NCBI GenBank assembly: GCA_051657905.1
Contig: JBOFLO010000070.1
Location: 1-17,138, forward strand
DNA: 17,138 nucleotides
Reading direction: 5' to 3'
DNA from: JBOFLO01 sp051657905
Lineage (GTDB): Bacteria > Patescibacteriota > Gracilibacteria > UBA1369
The notes beneath the pieces were generated by a model. That model was not told the origin of the DNA. It did no database searches and worked only from the letters and a program-made list of their open reading frames with translations. This document shows, piece after piece, positions 6,738-13,252 of the stretch (the first letter of the stretch is position 1; each line of letters opens with the position of its first letter). The translations under genes and the position numbers were made by a program.

Positions 6738-8411
6738 ATGAAAATACCAAGCACCCCCATTACAGCAATCACAGCGAATACTGACCCAAAAAGCCTTATT
6801 CGTAGCCATAAACAGTGGCGTTTAATCGAAATGATTCCGGGCTTATTAACCTGGGGGGCTTTCTTGTTAATTTTAGTTGGATCATTCCTTTTCCCCTACG
6901 TAACAGCAAACCTAATCATCGCCTATACTTTAATCTGGGTTTTTCGCTCTTTCTATTTCAACTATCATCTCATCAACTCCTACCAATCCAGCCGCCGTGC
7001 CGCTTTAATTAACTGGAAAAAACTTCTAGATTTCGTAGAAAAACCAAATAAACTGGCCTACTTCCTTAAAAAAGGCAATTTCAGCTACGATCCGTTAGTT
7101 TTCAAAAGCAAAGATGGGAAATTAGAACCCGCCCTTCATCAACGTCTAAACGAATTACAAGCCAAAGGCCAATATCTAAAACCTTCTGAAGTTATTCACT
7201 GTCTTTCTCTAGTTACCTACAAAGAACCATATGAAGTAATCAAGGCTTCCGTAGAATCCTATATTAGAAGTAATTACAATTTGAAAAAAGTAATTTTCCT
7301 TTTATCCTGCGAAGCAGGGGATTACGCCAATGCCTTATCCATTAGCCAAAAAATCAAGAAGGAATACGGTCATTATTTCATGGAATATATTCACACTTTC
7401 CATCCCAAAGGTTTACCAAATGAAATTCCTGGTCGCGCCGGCAATGCCACCTGGTCTGCTAAAGCTCTAAAAGCGTATTTAGAAAAGAACAATATTCCTT
7501 TCCATAAAGTTATACTCTCCAGCTTTGACGCCGACACCATCATCACTCCGGAATATTTAAACGAATTAACTTTCCGCTATTGTATTAACGAAAATCGCGT
7601 AGAAGTAGGCTATCAACCCATCCCTTTCTACCACAACAATATCTGGGACGTCCCTCTTTTCAACCGTTTAGTAGCAATTTCTTGTTCCTTCTGGCAACTT
7701 TCAGTAAGTGGCCGAACTGGAGAAAACAAAAGCTTTTCCTCCCGCGCCATGAGTTTTCAGTCAGTAATCGATTTTAATTATTGGGATCCAATGGTAGTTC
7801 AAGACGATTCTCGTCAATATTGGACAGCCTTCTTCGTTTACAATGGCCGGCATCATCTAGAAACCATTTACAGCCCCGTTTATATGGACGCTGTTCAAAG
7901 CGAAAGCTACATCAAAACCGTTCAAAGCCAATACAAACAACTTCGTCGTTGGGCTTGGGGAGCAAGCGACCTGCCATTCATTTTCTTCAATTTACTAAAG
8001 AACAAAGAAATCACCCCCTTCCGCAAATTCTATGAAGTTTTCCATTTCCTAGAAAGCATCTTTTTTTGGGCTACTGGACCAATTATGCTAATTTTCGCTG
8101 GCTTCATCCCAAGTATTCTAAATGCCGGCTTTAAAGGTTCAGTATTGAGCTACAATCTCCCTCTAACCATGAGCAACCTCCTTAACGTTGCCTCTTTAGG
8201 TATTTTTATCTGTATTTTCATCACCCTCAAAGTAGTTCCTTTCTCCGAACAAAAATCCCTGATCAAAAAAGCAGGCTTATTTATTCAATGGTTATTTGTC
8301 CCAATTGTTTCAGTTACCCTCAGCTCCATCCCCGCTATAGATGCTCAAACCAGACTTCTAATCAACAAAAGGCTGGACTTCCAGGTAACAGAAAAGACCC
8401 GCAAGAAATAA
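6738..8411 (+). CDS. membrane-bound family 2 glycosyltransferase
   Basis: Processive-type GT2 enzyme of 557 residues, related in layout to cellulose and hyaluronan synthases. Two membrane segments lie at ~32-75 near the N-terminus and three more at ~435-465, ~480-505 and ~515-540. The cytoplasmic catalytic core lies between them: CLSLVTYKEPYEVIKASV opens the nucleotide-sugar fold, D264-A-D266 in SFDADT binds the metal and sugar nucleotide, VVQDDSRQYW (D356-D357) occupies the acceptor/base position, and Q401-LRRW405 is the QxxRW signature. Such enzymes polymerise and export a surface polysaccharide; the sugar and product cannot be told from the sequence. No polysaccharide cluster surrounds it. 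The ATG at 6738 follows its promoter by ~40 bases, with no strong Shine-Dalgarno. It converges with the next gene with 14 bases between. Confidence 0.85.
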   Translation: MKIPSTPITAITANTDPKSLIRSHKQWRLIEMIPGLLTWGAFLLILVGSFLFPYVTANLIIAYTLIWVFRSFYFNYHLINSYQSSRRAALINWKKLLDFVEKPNKLAYFLKKGNFSYDPLVFKSKDGKLEPALHQRLNELQAKGQYLKPSEVIHCLSLVTYKEPYEVIKASVESYIRSNYNLKKVIFLLSCEAGDYANALSISQKIKKEYGHYFMEYIHTFHPKGLPNEIPGRAGNATWSAKALKAYLEKNNIPFHKVILSSFDADTIITPEYLNELTFRYCINENRVEVGYQPIPFYHNNIWDVPLFNRLVAISCSFWQLSVSGRTGENKSFSSRAMSFQSVIDFNYWDPMVVQDDSRQYWTAFFVYNGRHHLETIYSPVYMDAVQSESYIKTVQSQYKQLRRWAWGASDLPFIFFNLLKNKEITPFRKFYEVFHFLESIFFWATGPIMLIFAGFIPSILNAGFKGSVLSYNLPLTMSNLLNVASLGIFICIFITLKVVPFSEQKSLIKKAGLFIQWLFVPIVSVTLSSIPAIDAQTRLLINKRLDFQVTEKTRKK

Positions 8412-8425
8412 ACAACACCGACTCT

Positions 8426-8926
8426 TTAAGCTTTTTTTACAAACTGCTTCCAAAGCCCAATAATAAAATCCTCGGCCAGTTTTGCTGCATTCTTCAAAAC
8501 CATCAGCAATCCATTCAAATGCCGGATTTGCTTAACAGACTCGTTTAATTGACTATTACTATACTTTTTAGACTTCCTCATTCTCTCATTTTCTTCAACC
8601 ATTCTCTCTAATTCAGCCTCAATAGCCTTCGCCGTTTCCTGAATCATCACCTCCACTGGCGGCAATGCCTTAACTTTGCTTGCTTTAACTCCAGCAGAAG
8701 TCACAGCCCCACCCGCGAAATTTTCCCCAGGCTTTTTCCCATTATCTTCATCTTCCTCACTCACATTCCCCATACCCAAACTCTCCGCATCCTCATTTAG
8801 CAAATTCACCCCCTTAGCAACATCCTCCAAAGTCTCAACAACCTTAGCATCAGCCTTATCTAACGGCTTATTCTCAAAGTTTTCCACCCCAACTTCCCTA
8901 GATTTTAATATTCTATCTTTTTCCAT
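8426..8926 (-). CDS. unrecognised acidic/coiled-coil protein
   Basis: I do not recognise this 166-residue protein. The N-terminal half is acidic and low in hydrophobic residues (LNEDAESLGMGNVSEEDED), likely disordered, followed by a Gly/Ala/Lys stretch. Residues ~90-145 form a probable coiled coil (ETAKAIEAELERMVEENER), and the C-terminus is amphipathic and aromatic, ending in GLWKQFVKKA. There is no signal peptide or clear membrane segment. The frame extends upstream to an ATG at 8962, but the extended -10 at 8945-8953 places transcription start near 8938, so the ATG at 8924-8926 is preferred; GGGAG lies about 11 bases before it. It may be a lineage-specific scaffold or envelope-associated protein, but nothing here shows its function. 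Confidence 0.65.
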   Translation of the reverse strand: MEKDRILKSREVGVENFENKPLDKADAKVVETLEDVAKGVNLLNEDAESLGMGNVSEEDEDNGKKPGENFAGGAVTSAGVKASKVKALPPVEVMIQETAKAIEAELERMVEENERMRKSKKYSNSQLNESVKQIRHLNGLLMVLKNAAKLAEDFIIGLWKQFVKKA

Positions 8927-8944
8927 AAAAATTTTTACTCCCAA

Positions 8945-8953
8945 ATTATAACA
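8945..8953 (-). promoter_or_regulatory. extended -10 promoter of the coiled-coil gene
   Basis: The minus strand reads TGT followed by TATAAT, a perfect extended -10. The predicted transcription start near 8938 lies downstream of the ATG at 8962 and about 12 bases before the ATG at 8926, which decides the start codon. No clear -35 is seen. Confidence 0.55.
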
Positions 8954-9011
8954 TTTTTCCAAGCTTTTATTAAGTATTTAACACAAAAAACTAGCTAAAA
9001 CTGCCCAAAAT

Positions 9012-9020
9012 TGCTAAAAT
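9012..9020 (+). promoter_or_regulatory. extended -10 promoter of the TPR-like gene
   Basis: TGC followed by TAAAAT forms an extended -10 element. Transcription would start near 9027 and leave a ~15-base leader before the ATG at 9043. No -35 hexamer is evident. Confidence 0.45.
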
Positions 9021-9042
9021 AACAAGATAACAAAAATTAAAG

Positions 9043-9966
9043 ATGGCAAACAACCACCTCAGCGAATACGAAAATCAGATCAAACTGCTTATTACTCAAG
9101 AAGAATGGCAAAAAGCCTATCAGCTTTGTAGTGAAATCCTTAGAATCACCCCAGACAATCCAAAATTCATTAAATTAAGGGATAAAATTGAATTAGCTGT
9201 TAAAGAAATCAACAGAAAATCCATCAAAACCGAGTTAAAAAACCTAGAACCTCTCCTAGCCAATCACCAATATCAAGAATATTTAGAAAAAATCGGGCCC
9301 CTTCAGGCCTATATACAAGATTTCCCAGAAATAAAATCATTAATTTTAAATGCCACAGCTCTTTTGAATAAACAATTTCAACAGAGCAAAGTCGATTTTC
9401 TCAACAAAGAAATCCAAGAATCTGAACAACTAGTACAACAAAAAAAATTCCCGGAAGCTGTTTTACTTTTAGAACAATTAGATAAAGCTGCCAAAACCGA
9501 CCTTAGAATTAAAAGTTTATTATTAGAAACTAAAAACAAATGGATAGATTCTCTCATTGAAGAAAACGATGCTCTGATCAACAGCAGTAAATTTGAGGAT
9601 ATTATTCTATTCTTACTTAAAACCGAAAAAATAAACCCTAATTACCCCAAACTAAAAAATCTAATTCAATCAGTCAAAAAACGTTACAAAGATAGCAAAG
9701 TAGAAAACAAAAAAGATTTCATCTTCAAAACACTCGAAGAAGTAAATGTTCTAATCATTAAGAAAAAATTCGACAAAGCTCATGAACTGAATCGCAAAAT
9801 TCTAAACATTGATCCCGACAATCAAACGGCACTTCAACATCGCAAATTCCTACTCAAAAAAATCCATAAACTAACGGAAAAAGAGTTAACTCAGCATATC
9901 TTTGACTATTACCAAACAAACAAGACTTTATACCAACAAAGCCCTGAAAGTTTTTTAAAGATTTAA
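9043..9966 (+). CDS. TPR-like repeat protein
   Basis: Predicted all-helical cytoplasmic protein of 307 residues, rich in Lys, Glu, Asn and Leu, with no signal peptide or membrane segment. Degenerate tetratricopeptide-like units are visible: EEWQKAYQLCSEILRITPDN near residues 20-40, KKFPEAVLLLEQLDKA near 130-150, SKFEDIILFLLKTEKINPNY near 185-205 and KKFDKAHELNRKILNIDPDN near 240-260. The PDN or PNY turn after each helix pair is typical of TPR. These repeats bind other proteins; the partner is unknown. The protein is flanked by an unrelated coiled-coil gene and by the second sigma-like/HARE gene. Its TAA stop overlaps that convergent gene's stop in the four bases TTAA (9963-9966). Confidence 0.7.
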   Translation: MANNHLSEYENQIKLLITQEEWQKAYQLCSEILRITPDNPKFIKLRDKIELAVKEINRKSIKTELKNLEPLLANHQYQEYLEKIGPLQAYIQDFPEIKSLILNATALLNKQFQQSKVDFLNKEIQESEQLVQQKKFPEAVLLLEQLDKAAKTDLRIKSLLLETKNKWIDSLIEENDALINSSKFEDIILFLLKTEKINPNYPKLKNLIQSVKKRYKDSKVENKKDFIFKTLEEVNVLIIKKKFDKAHELNRKILNIDPDNQTALQHRKFLLKKIHKLTEKELTQHIFDYYQTNKTLYQQSPESFLKI

Positions 9967-10994
9967 CCAGCCAAAGAATACTGCTTTCTACCAACTCTCA
10001 CGAACTGAGTTTTATTTTTCAAACTCAAAATAATCGTAATTGGCTTAACTTTTCTTTGCTTCAAAACTTGATCAATAATTTCATCCTGAGATAAACTTTT
10101 GTTCTTCTTCAATAAAGAAGAAATGATATCAGCCACAGTTCCAGGAAGGAAACCCCATTCCTTTAAACCATAAATCCCACGTCCAATCAGAATAAAATCC
10201 GGATGTCTGATTAATTCATTATGAACAGCCTGCAAATTAATTTTTTTCTTATCAAAATTATTCTCAACAATCTTATTAGCAATTTCCACAAAGTGCATTG
10301 AATCCTTATTTTTTCTCAAAACATAGAAAATCTTATCCCTTAGTGTTCTAGGATTAATATGTCTCCAATCATATAAGCCGATACAATTTTCATCCAAGAA
10401 CTTAACTTTCTTATCAACCAATACCAAAGAAGCAAATGTTCTTTTTTCCAAGTCAAAAAATTTGTAACTCTGCATCTGCTTAAATAATGCATCCAAAGTT
10501 AATGTATCTTTATTTTTAGATAAAATACTCACAACTTGATTATTTATTTGTGACAAATTTTGCTCCGTAAATCTATGATCCATCAAAAACGGATGAAAAT
10601 TTACAGTATTAGGCAAACGATTAAAACGCTTATCAATCGACAAAATCAGCTGCAAGGACTCTCTATTAAACTCAGTAAATAAGCCAATCAATCTTGATAG
10701 CATTAAATCTTCTCTCATCACCCCTCCAACTTCATTTAAAATTTCGAACGCACTATTACTTACTTTTGACAGTGACGCATTTTCTAAATTTCTTCTTAAC
10801 TTGCTAAGCGCATTTTTTTCAATCTGCCTAATTCTTTCACGAGTCACTGAGTAATGTTGACCAATTTCTTCCAGGGTAGCTTTTTCTTTTTTATCTAAGT
10901 TAAATCTTCTTTCTATTACGAATCTTTCTTTTTGAGTGAGAAGCAATAAAAAACTTTCAATTTGTTTTGAAACATTATCAACTGTAATTGTCAT
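9963..10994 (-). CDS. sigma-70 region 4 / HARE-HTH regulator, paralog B
   Basis: Paralog of the protein encoded at 5341-6420, with 343 residues and the same order. Residues ~10-70 match sigma-70 region 4 (TLEEIGQHYSVTRERIRQIE), there is no region 2 or 3, and the C-terminus carries two winged-helix units (HFVEIANKI, VHNELIRHPDFILIGRGIYG, and QVLKQRKVKP with TQFVRVGRKQYSLAG). The two proteins agree closely at both ends, for example RERIRQIEK against RERVRQIEK, WRHINPR, AVHNELIR and LKQRKVK, but the middle ~130 residues have diverged strongly. DNA or polymerase contacts are therefore conserved, while the middle may sense or bind different partners. Both starts share the context CATTATGAC. It is probably an RNA polymerase-associated regulator. 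No terminator is visible after it, because it ends on the convergent TPR-like gene. Confidence 0.78.
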   Translation of the reverse strand: MTITVDNVSKQIESFLLLLTQKERFVIERRFNLDKKEKATLEEIGQHYSVTRERIRQIEKNALSKLRRNLENASLSKVSNSAFEILNEVGGVMREDLMLSRLIGLFTEFNRESLQLILSIDKRFNRLPNTVNFHPFLMDHRFTEQNLSQINNQVVSILSKNKDTLTLDALFKQMQSYKFFDLEKRTFASLVLVDKKVKFLDENCIGLYDWRHINPRTLRDKIFYVLRKNKDSMHFVEIANKIVENNFDKKKINLQAVHNELIRHPDFILIGRGIYGLKEWGFLPGTVADIISSLLKKNKSLSQDEIIDQVLKQRKVKPITIILSLKNKTQFVRVGRKQYSLAG

Positions 10995-11123
10995 AATGAA
11001 GGGTTAGCTAAATATTTGTTTTTAGATTTTCAGAAACTTTCCAACTGAAACCTAGTATATTCAAACTAATTCTAAATAAAAGAAAATATAGTTGTAATTA
11101 AAGCAAAACATTTGTGATATATC

Positions 11124-11789
11124 CTATCCAAAAACATAACCAGAGCAGGGAATGGTTCTTATATACGCATTTTCAGCGTCCAGCTTTTGTAATAATTTTC
11201 TTAGTCTACTGACATGAACATCAACAGTATTAGTAAACAAGTCGGCATTGATATCCCAAACATTTTCTAAAATTGACATTCTAGTCAAAAGACGCCCAGG
11301 ATTTTCCAAAAAAAATCTCATTAAAGCGAACTCTTTATTCCTCAAGAAAAAACTTTGATCACCTAATATTAAAGTTCGATTTTCTAAATTTAAAACTATA
11401 TTTTTAAAAAATAATTCTTTAGGTAAATTGTGTTTTTGCAAATTAAACAGCTCATTCCTAACCAATAACGACAATTGGGAATAATCTAGTGGTTTGAGAA
11501 ATTCCATTTTAAAAAATTTTTCCGACTTTGCCGAATCAAGCAAGTTATAACTTCCAGTAATTAGCATAAAACTTTTTCCCTCCATAAATTTTTGCATCTC
11601 TTTCCAAAAACTATTTAAAGCATCATTTGCGCAGATTAAAACTATTCTATGCCTGGAAACTTTTTCCAGAACACGCTCCTCTGACCAATCATTTGAAATA
11701 CAAATTTCCGCGAGCAACCCTTCATAGGAAAGCCCAATTTTTATTTGGCTAGCCATTCTTAAATCCTCACTTAAAATTAAGATTTGCAT
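11124..11789 (-). CDS. OmpR-type response regulator with degenerate receiver
   Basis: Transcription factor of 221 residues. The receiver-like domain (~1-115) keeps the overall pattern, with ILILSEDLRMA at the acidic pocket, MLITG (T78) and FLKP (K99-P100). The phosphoacceptor position, reached by aligning RIVLICAND with the usual DLVILDL, is C53 instead of aspartate. The C-terminal winged helix (~125-221) is intact: FFLRNKEFALMRFFLENPGR, LTRMSILENVW, VDVHVSRLRKLL and IRTIPCSGYVF match OmpR/PhoB. It should bind DNA but probably not respond to phosphorylation, as in known atypical regulators. No histidine kinase gene is nearby. The ATG at 11789 is only nine bases past a TATAAT, so the transcript may be almost leaderless. 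It is divergent from rlmN. Confidence 0.83.
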   Translation of the reverse strand: MQILILSEDLRMASQIKIGLSYEGLLAEICISNDWSEERVLEKVSRHRIVLICANDALNSFWKEMQKFMEGKSFMLITGSYNLLDSAKSEKFFKMEFLKPLDYSQLSLLVRNELFNLQKHNLPKELFFKNIVLNLENRTLILGDQSFFLRNKEFALMRFFLENPGRLLTRMSILENVWDINADLFTNTVDVHVSRLRKLLQKLDAENAYIRTIPCSGYVFG

Positions 11790-11798
11790 AATTTGATT

Positions 11799-11825
11799 AT
11801 TATATTCTAGTCAAGTATTAACCAA
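11799..11825 (-). promoter_or_regulatory. promoter of the atypical response regulator
   Basis: On the minus strand TTGGTT (11820-11825) and a perfect TATAAT (11799-11804) are separated by 15 bases. The -10 ends nine bases before the ATG at 11789, so transcription would start two or three bases before the start codon. This predicts leaderless or near-leaderless translation. Confidence 0.5.
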
Positions 11826-11874
11826 TATCCCAGTATGTCAAACCACTCCAAAGCTCTCAAAACAGAAAAAGCCC

Positions 11875-11903
11875 TATACAAAAGCAAAAATTGCCACTAA
11901 AAT
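11875..11903 (+). promoter_or_regulatory. rlmN promoter
   Basis: TATACA (11875-11880) and TAAAAT (11898-11903) are separated by 17 bases. Transcription would start near 11910, inside the 21-bp palindrome, leaving ~25 bases before the ATG at 11935. Confidence 0.45.
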
Positions 11904-11905
11904 CC

Positions 11906-11926
11906 TGTTGTCGAATTTCGACAACA
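11906..11926. promoter_or_regulatory. perfect 21-bp palindrome, candidate operator
   Basis: The arm TGTTGTCGAA (11906-11915) is followed by a central T and its exact reverse complement (11917-11926). It begins two bases after the rlmN -10 and covers the predicted transcription start, the classic position for a repressor site. As RNA the loop would be too tight for the full stem, and no T run follows, so a protein-binding site is more likely than a terminator. I found no second copy in the window. Confidence 0.6.
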
Positions 11927-11934
11927 CTAAATTT

Positions 11935-12951
11935 ATGAAAAATTTAAAGGATTTAGAACAATACTTTTCCGAGCACAAAATCCCCAAATTCCGCATTAAA
12001 CAGGTTTTACAAGCCGTTTGCCAACAGGGGATTATTGATTATGATCAAATCCAGGTGTTACCAAAAGACCTTCGCGAACAATTAAAAACCGATTTACCAA
12101 TCCTTTCCATTAAACCAATTTTTCATGTCGTCTCTAAAAATAAAGACACCGAAAAAGCGCTTTTTGAAATAGAAGGAGGCTTAAAAGTTGAGGCGGTATT
12201 AATGAAATACAATGATGGGCGAAACTCAATCTGTATTTCCAGCCAGGCGGGCTGCCAAATGGGTTGTAAATTCTGCGCTACCGGCACTATGCGTTTCGGC
12301 CGCAATTTAACCTACGAAGAAATTTTTGATCAAGCACTTTACTTCGCGCACTTATTAGCTAAGAAAAACGAAAAAATCAGTAATATAGTTTACATGGGAA
12401 TGGGCGAACCATTTATGAATTATGACAACGTTATGGCTGCTGCCTACCAATTAAATCACAAAGATTATTTAAACTTAGGTGCTCGCCGCATCACAGTCTC
12501 CACTTCCGGCGTAGTTGACGGAATCAACCGCTTCGCCGACGAACCGGTTCAATTTAACTTAGCACTCTCCCTTCACGCCCCCAACCAAGAACTACGCGAA
12601 AAAATCATGCCCATCGCCCGTCGCTGGAATCTGGAAACTCTTCTCGAATCAATCAAAAACTATTTACACAAAACCAAGCGTCGCGTCTCCTACGAATACG
12701 TAATGCTTAACGACATCAACGACACTCCAGAAATCGCTCAGCAACTCGGCAAACTTGCCCAGGGCACCCTAACTCACATCAATTTAATCCCCTACAACGC
12801 CACCGACATCGCCGGGATTTCTGGTAGTCAAAGAGAAAAAATCTACAAATTCCAAAAAATCTTACAAGATTACGGAGTTAATGCTACAGTCAGATCAACC
12901 ATGGGCGAAGATATCGCCGCAGCCTGTGGACAATTAGCTAATAAAAATTAA
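11935..12951 (+). CDS. rlmN: 23S rRNA/tRNA adenine-C2 methyltransferase RlmN
   Basis: Radical SAM enzyme that methylates C2 of A2503 in 23S rRNA and A37 of some tRNAs. From the ATG at 11935 it has 338 residues. The 4Fe-4S motif is C107-QMG-C111-KF-C114, and the two further catalytic cysteines are C100 in SICISSQ and C331 in AAACGQL, the equivalents of C118 and C355 in E. coli. MGMGEP, RRITVSTSG and LSLHAPN are the expected SAM-site motifs, and the N-terminus KIPKFRIKQV is the RNA-binding region. The frame opens at a TTG at 11908, but that codon lies in the palindrome at about the predicted transcription start, so the ATG is chosen. It is followed two bases later by the DUF3467 gene, implying co-transcription with it and the glycyl-tRNA synthetase gene. 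Confidence 0.93.
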   Translation: MKNLKDLEQYFSEHKIPKFRIKQVLQAVCQQGIIDYDQIQVLPKDLREQLKTDLPILSIKPIFHVVSKNKDTEKALFEIEGGLKVEAVLMKYNDGRNSICISSQAGCQMGCKFCATGTMRFGRNLTYEEIFDQALYFAHLLAKKNEKISNIVYMGMGEPFMNYDNVMAAAYQLNHKDYLNLGARRITVSTSGVVDGINRFADEPVQFNLALSLHAPNQELREKIMPIARRWNLETLLESIKNYLHKTKRRVSYEYVMLNDINDTPEIAQQLGKLAQGTLTHINLIPYNATDIAGISGSQREKIYKFQKILQDYGVNATVRSTMGEDIAAACGQLANKN

Positions 12952-12953
12952 TC

Positions 12954-13232
12954 ATGACCGAACAAAACAAGCCAACTATTCATTTGAAAATCGACCCAAC
13001 TCAAGAACAAGGGAATTACGCCAACGCAGTTTCCGTACATATCAATCACAATGAAGTAATTTTAGACTTTGGTTACAATTTGCCAAATCAAACTCCAACT
13101 ACCATCAAACTAGTAAGCAGAATTAATTTGACTCATCAATCTGCCGAAAGTTTATTGAATGTTCTTTCTAATGGCATGTTGGATTGGCGTAATAAAAAGA
13201 AAGAAATTCAGGAAAAAAATAATTCAAAATAA
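12954..13232 (+). CDS. DUF3467 family protein
   Basis: Small protein of 92 residues matching the DUF3467 pattern: YANAVSVHINHNEVILDFGY near the N-terminal third, then KLVSRINLTHQSAESLLNVL, with a charged Lys/Glu C-terminus. The family is widespread in bacteria and has no settled function. There is no signal peptide or membrane segment. It starts two bases after rlmN ends and stops 20 bases before the glycyl-tRNA synthetase gene, so the three are likely one operon, which hints at a translation-related setting but proves nothing. No Shine-Dalgarno precedes the ATG; translational coupling to rlmN is plausible. Confidence 0.85.
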   Translation: MTEQNKPTIHLKIDPTQEQGNYANAVSVHINHNEVILDFGYNLPNQTPTTIKLVSRINLTHQSAESLLNVLSNGMLDWRNKKKEIQEKNNSK

Positions 13233-13252
13233 TCGCGAATAAATCTAAAAAT

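Noticed and set aside
8676..8951. Plus-strand frame opposite the coiled-coil gene
   Set aside because: It has no promoter or motif, and its Ser/Thr/Pro-rich composition mirrors the acidic opposite strand.
9963..9966. Four-base overlap of two convergent stop codons (TTAA)
   Set aside because: It is a real but common outcome of compaction, because TTAA gives TAA on both strands, so it is noted only in the gene entries.
11908..11934. TTG at 11908 as the rlmN start
   Set aside because: It lies inside the palindrome at about the predicted transcription start, and the added residues do not match the family's N-terminus.
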